5,781 nucleotides of DNA from assembly GCA_944393305.1 (NCBI GenBank), contig CALXZS010000087.1:1-5781 (forward strand), written 5' to 3'. Below, piece after piece: positions 1 to 5,640 of this stretch. Both the position numbers and the translations under genes were made by a program. Below the pieces are notes generated by a model, which was not told where the DNA came from, did not search any database, and was given only the letters and a program-made list of their open reading frames with translations. This DNA is from an uncultured Clostridia bacterium. GTDB taxonomy: Bacteria > Bacillota > Clostridia > TANB77 > CAG-508. Each line of letters begins with the position of its first letter. Within the stretch, counting starts at the first letter, position 1.

Positions 1-19
1 TTCTACCAATAAAGCATTA

Positions 20-74
20 GACATTTTTACTTAAAATTCAAAAGCAAAAACGGGACATTTTCACTTAAAATTCA
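20..74. repeat. Imperfect 21-bp direct repeat, possible insertion-sequence end
   Basis: GACATTTTTACTTAAAATTCA (20-40, given in two parts: GACATTTTTAC then TTAAAATTCA) recurs at 54-74 as GACATTTTCAC then TTAAAATTCA, differing at one base; the copies start 34 bp apart. Repeated GACATTTT-ACTT motifs near a terminus recall IS21-family elements, whose ends carry several transposase-binding repeats. No transposase gene is visible in the window, so the assignment is inference. Confidence 0.45.
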
Positions 75-158
75 CATGATTTTGATATTTTTAATTTAAC
101 TTATTGAAATTTCTGTCGCTGTCACACAAATTATTTAAAATTTCATAGTCTTCCCCAA

Positions 159-320
159 TTATCTTTCTTCCTCTTTATCTTCTTTTGTATCTTTACGGTA
201 ATATCCTAAAACTCTCCCCTTAGGATCAATTTTTCCTCTTGCAATATCATTGATAACTTCTATTGTAAGTCCATATCTACTTTTTAATTCTTCTTCATAT
301 CTTTCAGTGTTATCACTCAT
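159..320 (-). CDS. Small hypothetical protein, 53 residues
   Basis: Unrecognised small, charged, presumably cytoplasmic protein: it begins MSDNTERYEEELKSRYGL, has a central VINDIARGKIDPKGRVLGYY and ends in a Lys/Glu/Asp-rich tail. There is no signal peptide, membrane segment or cysteine. ATG 320 is chosen because a strong SD, AAAGGAG (334-328), lies 7 nt upstream. A TTG at 401 would extend the frame to 80 residues, but it lies inside ogg, has no SD and would translate through the 13-bp hairpin, so it is unlikely. It follows ogg by 59 bp on the same strand and is probably the last gene of the rnc operon. The good SD and uninterrupted frame support a real gene, but no homolog is known to me. 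Confidence 0.6.
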   Translation of the reverse strand: MSDNTERYEEELKSRYGLTIEVINDIARGKIDPKGRVLGYYRKDTKEDKEEER

Positions 321-337
321 TTTTTTACTCCTTTGCA

Positions 338-370
338 AGCTGTTTTTGGGAGGTGTCCCCAAAAACAGCT
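338..370 (-). repeat. Perfect 13-bp hairpin between ogg and the small ORF
   Basis: The arms 338-350 (AGCTGTTTTTGGG) and 358-370 (CCCAAAAACAGCT) are perfect inverted copies around a 7-bp loop, GACACCT on the minus strand. No T-run follows on either strand, so it is not a standard terminator. On the minus strand it ends only 3 nt before the AAAGGAG ribosome site of the 53-residue ORF. It starts 9 bp after the ogg stop. It may stabilise or process the ogg message, or limit translation of the small ORF. Confidence 0.85.
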
Positions 371-379
371 CAAAAACAT

Positions 380-1234
380 TTAAGCTGTTTCTCTTTTCCA
401 ATAAAATAAGTACTGTTGGGCTAAGCCCTGCATATTTCCAAATTTACTATCAGCTAATTTTTGTATTTCCTTTTTGGTAACTTTTGTTTCATCCTCTTTT
501 TTTATATATAACTCATTCATTACTCTTCTAACCCACACATCTATTGGAAATACATCAAATCTTTTTAGTGTAGAGAATAACAAAATACAATCTGCTACTT
601 TTGGACCTACTCCAGAAAGTTTTAATAATTCTTCTCTTGCTTCATGTGTATTCAAATTTTTTAAATTTTCTAAATCTATTTCTTTGTTTATGATTTTATG
701 TGTTGTTTCATATAATCTGACATCTCTAAATCCTAAACCTAAATTTCTAAAATCTTGTACGCTTACTTTAGATAGCTCCTCTGGAGTTGGAAAAGTATAA
801 TATTCTTTTCCATTCCATAATATCTTTTTTCCATATGCTTTAGATAATCTTTCAATTATACCTTTTATTCTAGGAATATTATTATTGGCTGAAATAATAA
901 ATGAAATTATTGTTTCCCATAAGTCTTGATTTAATATTCTTATTCCTTTACCATATTCAACACTTGTTTTTAAATTATCATCTATTTGGGCTAATTTATT
1001 TCTTATTTCTGTATAATCTCTATCTAAGTCAAAATAGTCTCTACATATTTTTTCTATATCTCCATCACATATTCCTTCAAATGTAACTGTTTTTCCTTTT
1101 TTGCTAACATTTAATACATTGCCTTTAAATACTCCTGTATAACTTCCATCATTTTCTTTATTCCATCTAAAGCATTGACCACAATCAAATATATCTGCTA
1201 ATTCAAAAATATCTAAATCTACTGTATATGTCAT
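380..1234 (-). CDS. ogg: 8-oxoguanine DNA glycosylase/AP lyase
   Basis: A 284-residue base-excision repair enzyme of the OGG1 type, removing 8-oxoguanine paired with cytosine and nicking the abasic site. The N-terminal OGG domain holds DCGQCFRWN (17-25). The signature SANNNIPRI (115-123) matches the NNN loop of OGG1. The helix-hairpin-helix and GPD region is LSGVGPKVADCILL (206-219) with the lyase nucleophile K212, followed by FPIDVWVRR (229-237) with the catalytic D232. Length and motifs fit the OGG1-like group known from Clostridium acetobutylicum, rather than MutM (Fpg). The SD AAGAGGT (1247-1241) overlaps the stop of the radical SAM gene, 11 bp separating the two coding regions, so it belongs to the rnc operon. 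All key residues are present. Clostridia are oxygen-sensitive, so oxidative DNA repair is expected. Confidence 0.94.
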   Translation of the reverse strand: MTYTVDLDIFELADIFDCGQCFRWNKENDGSYTGVFKGNVLNVSKKGKTVTFEGICDGDIEKICRDYFDLDRDYTEIRNKLAQIDDNLKTSVEYGKGIRILNQDLWETIISFIISANNNIPRIKGIIERLSKAYGKKILWNGKEYYTFPTPEELSKVSVQDFRNLGLGFRDVRLYETTHKIINKEIDLENLKNLNTHEAREELLKLSGVGPKVADCILLFSTLKRFDVFPIDVWVRRVMNELYIKKEDETKVTKKEIQKLADSKFGNMQGLAQQYLFYWKRETA

Positions 1235-1245
1235 AATTTTACCTC

Positions 1246-2283
1246 TTAATATGTTTCTACTACATTTATTTCAAATTTTCCTAATTTCATATTTTCATCT
1301 GGTTTTACTGCAATATCTACATCATACATTTCTTTTAATTTATTAACATTTTCTTTTTTATGACCTATAACATTATTAACACTTTCAGGATTTACTGTTA
1401 TTTCTACTTCTTTTACTTTCATATTTATTTTCTTTATTTTTTCTGCTATACTATCATACCACATACTATCTTCAACTAATTGTCTAAATGCTGGATGATA
1501 TGGTCCTGCTAGAACTTCGCTACCATCTTTACCTGGATCTGTTATTTCATTTGTATTTTGAAGCCCTACTCTAATAACATCTATTTTTTTCTTTCTGAAC
1601 ATGTATATAATTTCTTTACATCTTTCCACTGCTTGCTCAATAGTTAGTGGAACATATTCGCCATTTTTATATTCTTCTGCAAGTTCTGTGCCTTTGATTA
1701 CTAAAACTGGATATATTCTTACCATTTTTGGTTTTAATTTTATTAAATCTTTAGCAGTATTTATTTCATCAAGTTCTGTACTTTCTGGCATTCCTACCAT
1801 CATTTGATGTCCTAATCTAAAACCATACATTCTAATTAATTTTGAAGCTTTTATTACATCTTCAAAAGTATGTCCTCTTTTACTTTTTGAAAGTATATAA
1901 TTATTTGAAGATTGAACACCTAATTCAATAGTTTTTACATGATATTTTTTAAGCATTTTTAGTATCTCTTTATTAATGTAATCTGGTCTTGTAGATATTC
2001 TTATACTATTTACTTTTTTGGCTTTTATATATTCATAAGCCGCTTCTAGCAATTCTTTTTGAATTTCTACATCTATTCCAGTAAAACTTCCACCGAAAAA
2101 GGCAACTTCTACATATTTACTGCTATCTTTAAAGTTTTTTAAGTAATATTCAATTGTCTTCTTTACATCATCAGCAGTTACATTCGTTTGTTTTCCTGTT
2201 ATTTTTTCTTGACTACAAAAAGTGCATTCCATTGGACATCCTAAGTTTGGTACAAAAATTGGTATAATATATTCCTTCTTCAT
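1246..2283 (-). CDS. Elp3-like radical SAM protein (rnc-linked family)
   Basis: A 345-residue radical SAM enzyme. C16, C20 and C23 in GCPMECTFCSQ form the CxxxCxxC motif that holds the SAM-cleaving [4Fe-4S] cluster. AFFGGSFTGI (61-70) is the glycine-rich SAM-contact motif, and RISTRPDYI (95-103) and ELGVQSSNN (120-128) match the Elp3-like branch. Full Elp3 carries a GNAT acetyltransferase domain after the radical SAM core; this shorter protein lacks it, so it is unlikely to be a complete tRNA-wobble carboxymethylation enzyme. Residues about 290-345 contain VNNVIGHKKENVNKLKE, reminiscent of a KH-type GxxG RNA-binding loop. Members of this family commonly sit beside rnc in Clostridia, fitting an RNA-linked role, but the substrate is unknown as far as I can tell. 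Its SD (GAGGAG, 2295-2290) lies in the end of rnc, so translation is probably coupled. Confidence 0.9.
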   Translation of the reverse strand: MKKEYIIPIFVPNLGCPMECTFCSQEKITGKQTNVTADDVKKTIEYYLKNFKDSSKYVEVAFFGGSFTGIDVEIQKELLEAAYEYIKAKKVNSIRISTRPDYINKEILKMLKKYHVKTIELGVQSSNNYILSKSKRGHTFEDVIKASKLIRMYGFRLGHQMMVGMPESTELDEINTAKDLIKLKPKMVRIYPVLVIKGTELAEEYKNGEYVPLTIEQAVERCKEIIYMFRKKKIDVIRVGLQNTNEITDPGKDGSEVLAGPYHPAFRQLVEDSMWYDSIAEKIKKINMKVKEVEITVNPESVNNVIGHKKENVNKLKEMYDVDIAVKPDENMKLGKFEINVVETY

Positions 2284-2286
2284 ACT

Positions 2287-2955
2287 CTACTCCTCTAATG
2301 CTATTTTTGCCGCCTGCATTTCAGCCATTTTCTTACTTTTTCCTTTTCCTATTGCTAATAATTTTCCATCACATTTTACTTCTGCTGTAAATATTTTGTC
2401 ATGATCTGGACCTTCTTCTTTTATAATATTGTATTCTATATGAACATCTCCATTCTTTTGTAATTTTTCTTGAAGTACTGTTTTATAATCTTTCATGCCT
2501 ATATGTTGTGAAGCATATTGTATTGCCTCTTTTAAATTTTCTATTATAAATTCTTCTGCTTTATCTAACCCACCATCAAAATATATTGCTGCAATTACTG
2601 CTTCTACACAATCTGCTAAAATTGCTACTTTTTTATTTCCTTCATTTGCTCTTTCACTTTTTCCTACTAATATATAATTATAAAATTCATGCTTATTTGC
2701 TACGTTTTTTAAACTATCTTCACAAACTACCTGTGCACGCAGTTTTGTCAAATCTCCTTCAGTTAAATTTGGATAATGATTATATAAATATTTACTTGAT
2801 AGAAATTCTAATATACTATCTCCTAAAAATTCTAATTTTTCGTAGCTTTCGACATTATTTTCATTTGCATATGATGTATGAGTTAATGCAGTTTCCAAAA
2901 GCCCTTTATTTTTAAAATGATAATTAATACTTTTCTCTATTTTCTCTGTATTCAT
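2287..2955 (-). CDS. rnc: Ribonuclease III
   Basis: A 222-residue double-strand-specific endoribonuclease, close to the usual 225-235. It matures rRNA precursors and cuts structured mRNAs, acting as a cytoplasmic homodimer with two Mg2+-dependent sites. The catalytic domain (about 1-150) contains the signature EKLEFLGDSILEF (39-51). The expected acidic residues E39, E42, D46, E66, D115 and E118 are all present, the last two in ADCVEAVIAAIYFDGG. The C-terminal double-stranded RNA binding domain covers about 156-222, with GPDHDKIFTAEV and the basic GKGKSKKMAEMQAAKIAL helix. The ATG at 2955 has AGAGGA 5 nt upstream. The stop lies 3 bp before the next start, and the last codons (Leu-Glu-Glu, GAGGAG) form the next gene's SD. 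In related Clostridia rnc normally follows acpP directly. Function is highly secure. Confidence 0.97.
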   Translation of the reverse strand: MNTEKIEKSINYHFKNKGLLETALTHTSYANENNVESYEKLEFLGDSILEFLSSKYLYNHYPNLTEGDLTKLRAQVVCEDSLKNVANKHEFYNYILVGKSERANEGNKKVAILADCVEAVIAAIYFDGGLDKAEEFIIENLKEAIQYASQHIGMKDYKTVLQEKLQKNGDVHIEYNIIKEEGPDHDKIFTAEVKCDGKLLAIGKGKSKKMAEMQAAKIALEE

Positions 2956-2985
2956 TTTATTCCTCTTACTATTTTTACTTTTGCT

Positions 2986-3014
2986 ATTATACTACATTTT
3001 TACCCTATTTACAA
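2986..3014 (-). promoter_or_regulatory. Promoter for rnc
   Basis: On the minus strand TTGTAA (3014-3009; 4 of 6 to TTGACA) is followed after exactly 17 bp by a perfect TATAAT (2991-2986). The predicted start near 2979 gives a leader of about 24 nt carrying AGAGGA (2966-2961) 5 nt before the rnc ATG. The -35 and spacer lie inside the last codons of the upstream hypothetical gene, so the rnc operon can be transcribed independently of the amidoligase-like pair. Confidence 0.6.
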
Positions 3015-3513
3015 GGTTTTTTAGCTTTCTAATTAGCTTTTTATACCATTTTTCTTCAACTTTAATAAGTTGTAAATTTTTGATTGGTTGATTTTCTTCC
3101 TCTTTTTCTTTTACTTCTTCTTTTTGTGAATTTTCTAAAACTTTCTCTACTTCATTTTTTTGTGCATTTTCTAAAACTTTCTCTACTTCTTCTTTTTGTG
3201 CTTTCTCTACATCTTTTTCTTTTTTATTTTCACTTTTTTCTAGTATTTTATGTTCTTTTTGAATAATGAAATTTCTTTCATCTTCTGTTGCCAGAAAATC
3301 TCTATATACTAATTTTAATAATTCTTTAGCTTCCATTGATATTGGCTGTGCAAATATTGCAAGACCCGGTATAAAGCTTGGTTTGAATTCTTTATCCATA
3401 TTTATGTTTAAAAAATCTTTAAATTTTTGTGGTATTTTACTTGTTACTTCTTCTTCTGAGTTTTCTAATATACAATTAACCTCGGTCAAAGCCACTCTCA
3501 TCCTTTGTTCCAT
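2992..3513 (-). CDS. Hypothetical protein with charged tandem-repeat tail
   Basis: Predicted 173-residue cytoplasmic protein of unknown function. Residues 1-85 look like a compact helical domain (MEQRMRVALTEVNCILEN, SKIPQKFKDFL, LLKLVYRDFLATEDER). I recall this pattern, with KIPxKF and a later YRDxL, as a recurring uncharacterised family in gut clostridia, but cannot verify that here. Residues 86-141 are a Lys/Glu-rich, probably coiled-coil tract with a 12-residue repeat (EVEKVLENAQKN, EVEKVLENSQKE). The end is strongly basic (KWYKKLIRKLKNLVNRVKM), an amphipathic helix that could touch nucleic acid or membrane. ATG 3513 is preferred: GGAGG (3526-3522) is 8 nt upstream, whereas ATG 3519 is only 2 nt from it. 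The start lies inside the amidoligase-like gene, so translation is probably coupled and the products may act together. No terminator follows before rnc. Confidence 0.75.
   Translation of the reverse strand: MEQRMRVALTEVNCILENSEEEVTSKIPQKFKDFLNINMDKEFKPSFIPGLAIFAQPISMEAKELLKLVYRDFLATEDERNFIIQKEHKILEKSENKKEKDVEKAQKEEVEKVLENAQKNEVEKVLENSQKEEVKEKEEENQPIKNLQLIKVEEKWYKKLIRKLKNLVNRVKM
3113..3208. repeat. 36-bp in-frame tandem repeat
   Basis: Two 36-bp units (3113-3148 and 3149-3184) differ at only a few positions. A third, shortened copy (3185-3208) lacks 12 internal bases, still a multiple of three. They encode the 12-residue KVLEN-type units of the hypothetical protein. The pattern suggests expansion and contraction by slippage or recombination without loss of frame. 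Confidence 0.85.
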
Positions 3514-5470
3514 GCTCATTTCCTCCTTTTTTTACTTGGTTATTTTCTGGAATTCTTTCCATTTCTCTATATAAATTTTGAAAATCTATCATTTTAAATC
3601 TTTTATCTTCTTCTTTAAATAAACCTTTATTTGCATTATATCTATCAAAATATACTTGTTTATATTCTTCTTCATCAAATAATAAATTAATTAAAAATTT
3701 TGCTTTATCATCTTTTGGCACATCTTTATTACTAATCATAGTGGCAAGCCACAATTTTCTTCTCTCATCACTTGAATATTCGTGCGAACTTTTTCTATCT
3801 AAATTACCTAACATTTCAGATACTTGTACTAATCTTCCAAATAATCTAATATTTTCTATCCATGTATCTGGATTTAATGTCCCATTAGGTACTCTAAATT
3901 CTATTGTGGGACTTTCATTTTCTATTCTGGTAAAATTTATTGAACGATCTCTATCCCCTTGATAATTTTGTAGAATATTCATAAAATCTTCTTTAGTTAA
4001 ATCATTATCTATATCTAATCCTTTATCTTTTAAGCTTGCTGATATTGGCTTTGCATATATAAAATAAGCTGACCTTTCTTTTTCATTAGGTGCATTAGAT
4101 ATTTCATAAAATATTTTTTCACAATTACACCATAATTCAACCAATCTTTGATATGATTCTTTAGATGTTAGATAATCTGCTCCAATATGTATATGTCCTC
4201 CACAATTTACTGGTACTTGTAGTCCACCATTTTTTAAAATTGTATTAACTCCATATATTTCTTCAATATCTGAGGCACAATCAGTTAAAATTGGTGAACT
4301 TACCTCTAGCATTTCACTTTTTTCATTATTATCAGTAAATTCATTTTTAGCATCCCATCTTTTTGCTATTGTTGGAAATTGTGTAAATAAAAATGAATAA
4401 TCACAATCTGCTTCTATTTCTATTCCAAATGTCATATTTTGAGGTAAACCTATACTTTCCCACTTTTTAGTATAATTACGTGGTAATATGCCTTTGTTTG
4501 AATCTATTATTGGTCTAAAAATATCTATACCTAATTTTTTACATTCTTCTTGTAATATTGAAAAATCTGCTCTTGTAGCTCTTTGCAATATATTTAATTT
4601 ATATTTTCTATCTTCTAATAATTCCAACCCATGCAATTTTTCGTTATCATCTGCTAAAGTTGTTATTAGTTCATAAATATCTTTTTCGGTTAATTTTTCT
4701 TTATTTTCATTTAGCCAAGCTCTTTTCTTTGTATCTGAATTTAGTGTCTTTACTACTTCAATATCTATTTCTAACATATTTTCAAGTTTTAAATCATCAC
4801 TTTTTAATGATTTCAAAACTTCTCTTTTTCCTTTTTTATTTAGTGACAGCATATATTTTAATTTTGTTTCATCAGATGATAAAGACGCAATAATTTCAGG
4901 TTCAAATTGTAACAAAAATTTTTCAATATATTTTACTTTTTGTTCATCTGATTCTAATGTTTTTATTAAACCTTTTGTTACAGTTAAATTATAAAATCCA
5001 TTATCTATAATTTTAGATTTAAAAGAATCGTCATGTATTGTGCTTAGAATAGATAAATATGGTACTCCAAAATTAAAATGTTTTATAGCATTAAGTATTA
5101 TTTTTTTCTTGATATCTTCTGATTTTATAGATAAAGCAATGTCTTCTCCAACATAAATTCCTTGTTCTTCATATTTATTTAATTTTACATTGTCATCTTC
5201 TATATAACATATAAATTCACCTTCAAGGCTATCATAAAACTCATTTAATTCATTTGAATTTTTTAGTTTTCTTTCTGCACCTTTTACTATTTGCTCAATT
5301 ATATAATCTACTGAATTTCCTTCTGGTCCTACTACATAGCCTCTTTCATATTCCGCCAAGTGAGGAATATTCACTTCATCACATAATTCATTAAATAAAT
5401 TAATCGCCTTATTTGGATTAATTTCACTATATGCTTTTATAATAAGCTCTGAAATTTCTTTTCCTCCCAT
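3476..5470 (-). CDS. Amidoligase-like protein with N-terminal helical repeats
   Basis: Predicted 664-residue soluble protein. The C-terminal half (about 345-555) has the marks of the Amidoligase_2 family of glutamine-synthetase-like ATP-dependent carboxylate-amine ligases: FGIEIE (348-353), SEMLEVSSPIL (385-395), NCGGHIHIG (422-430) and TIEFRVPNGTLN (522-533). Their Glu, His and Arg residues would bind metal and ATP. The N-terminal half carries about five degenerate units, consensus xLxSDxxKxxxx, near 167-185, 192-210, 217-235, 238-256 and 267-285, probably a helical scaffold. No signal peptide or membrane segment is seen. ATG 5470 is chosen because GGAGG (5483-5479) lies 8 nt upstream; an in-frame ATG at 5485 would include that ribosome site. 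The 3' end overlaps the next gene by 38 bp, and its Gly-rich tail encodes that gene's SD. The ligase class is well supported; substrate and pathway are unknown. Such enzymes can modify peptides, cell-wall material or small molecules, and the neighbours do not decide which. Confidence 0.8.
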   Translation of the reverse strand: MGGKEISELIIKAYSEINPNKAINLFNELCDEVNIPHLAEYERGYVVGPEGNSVDYIIEQIVKGAERKLKNSNELNEFYDSLEGEFICYIEDDNVKLNKYEEQGIYVGEDIALSIKSEDIKKKIILNAIKHFNFGVPYLSILSTIHDDSFKSKIIDNGFYNLTVTKGLIKTLESDEQKVKYIEKFLLQFEPEIIASLSSDETKLKYMLSLNKKGKREVLKSLKSDDLKLENMLEIDIEVVKTLNSDTKKRAWLNENKEKLTEKDIYELITTLADDNEKLHGLELLEDRKYKLNILQRATRADFSILQEECKKLGIDIFRPIIDSNKGILPRNYTKKWESIGLPQNMTFGIEIEADCDYSFLFTQFPTIAKRWDAKNEFTDNNEKSEMLEVSSPILTDCASDIEEIYGVNTILKNGGLQVPVNCGGHIHIGADYLTSKESYQRLVELWCNCEKIFYEISNAPNEKERSAYFIYAKPISASLKDKGLDIDNDLTKEDFMNILQNYQGDRDRSINFTRIENESPTIEFRVPNGTLNPDTWIENIRLFGRLVQVSEMLGNLDRKSSHEYSSDERRKLWLATMISNKDVPKDDKAKFLINLLFDEEEYKQVYFDRYNANKGLFKEEDKRFKMIDFQNLYREMERIPENNQVKKGGNEHGTKDESGFDRG

Positions 5471-5489
5471 GCAAAATACCTCCATTTAT

Positions 5490-5518
5490 ATCTTAATATA
5501 TATTTGATAGTTTTTCAA
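5490..5518 (-). promoter_or_regulatory. Possible promoter for the amidoligase-like gene
   Basis: On the minus strand TTGAAA (5518-5513; 5 of 6 matches to TTGACA) is followed after 17 bp by TAAGAT (5495-5490; 4 of 6 to TATAAT). An overlapping TATATT (5500-5495) is a better -10 but lacks a good -35. With the first pair the transcript would begin almost at the Shine-Dalgarno site, which is short for a leader, so the exact promoter is unsure. Some promoter is expected here because acpP ends in a strong terminator. Confidence 0.35.
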
Positions 5519-5529
5519 TAAAATTTTGT

Positions 5530-5543
5530 TTACAATTTTGTAA
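5530..5543. promoter_or_regulatory. Small dyad TTACAA-TT-TTGTAA upstream of the amidoligase-like gene
   Basis: Six-base arms TTACAA (5530-5535) and TTGTAA (5538-5543) with a 2-bp centre form a symmetric site about 60 bp upstream of the amidoligase-like start. The position suits an operator, but such dyads arise easily in AT-rich DNA and no cognate regulator is visible. Confidence 0.2.
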
Positions 5544-5566
5544 CACATTTTATTGTATAGGAAAAA

Positions 5567-5597
5567 CTTTCTTTTTTATATATAATAAAAAAGAAAG
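5567..5597. repeat. 13-bp inverted repeat overlapping the acpP terminator
   Basis: The arms 5567-5579 (CTTTCTTTTTTAT) and 5585-5597 (ATAAAAAAGAAAG) are perfect inverted copies around a 5-bp ATATA centre. The second arm contains the T-run and part of the stem of the acpP terminator, so in minus-strand RNA the CTTTC segment could pair either with the upstream terminator arm or with the downstream copy. See the findings for possible meaning. Confidence 0.75.
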
Positions 5598-5611
5598 GGG
5601 TTAACCCTTTC
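5587..5611 (-). terminator. Intrinsic terminator of acpP
   Basis: Read on the minus strand, GAAAGGG (from 5611-5605) pairs with CCCTTTC (5599-5593) across a 5-nt loop. The 7-bp stem is followed at once by six T residues (5592-5587), then ATTATA. This is a canonical Rho-independent terminator 30 bp after the acpP stop. It implies that the amidoligase-like gene downstream has its own promoter or relies on readthrough. On the plus strand the same hairpin is followed only by CAATTTTT, so activity in that direction would be weaker. Confidence 0.88.
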
Positions 5612-5613
5612 AA

Positions 5614-5629
5614 TTTTTACGCGTAAAAA
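5614..5629. repeat. Perfect 16-bp palindrome in the acpP 3' region
   Basis: TTTTTACGCGTAAAAA is self-complementary with no spacer. It lies between the acpP stop and the terminator stem. As RNA it could form a short AU-rich hairpin with a CGCG loop. It stands out because CG-containing sites are rare in this AT-rich window. Function unknown; chance is possible in such sequence. Confidence 0.6.
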
Positions 5630-5640
5630 ATATATATTTA

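Noticed and set aside
1..24. Possible ORF start reading leftward from ATG 24 (MSNALLVE...)
   Set aside because: Only eight codons are visible, there is no SD, and the ATG is part of the direct repeat.
338..370. Hairpin as an intrinsic terminator for ogg
   Set aside because: No T-run follows the stem on either strand.
159..401. An 80-residue version of the small ORF starting at TTG 401
   Set aside because: The start lies inside ogg, has no SD, and the frame crosses a 13-bp hairpin; ATG 320 has AAAGGAG at ideal spacing.
2586..2915. Plus-strand open frames of 60-109 residues across the window, such as this one
   Set aside because: They are antisense to secure genes, with Leu/Phe/Ser-rich composition typical of reversed AT-rich coding sequence, and none has a convincing SD or family motif.
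3010..3045. AGCT-containing inverted repeat near the end of the hypothetical gene as a terminator
   Set aside because: The stem is only about 4 bp and is followed by A residues on the coding strand, not a T-run.
2992..3519. Start of the hypothetical gene at ATG 3519
   Set aside because: The GGAGG is only 2 nt away; ATG 3513 has 8-nt spacing.
3476..5485. Start of the amidoligase-like gene at ATG 5485
   Set aside because: That ATG overlaps the GGAGG which best serves ATG 5470; using 5485 would leave no ribosome site upstream.
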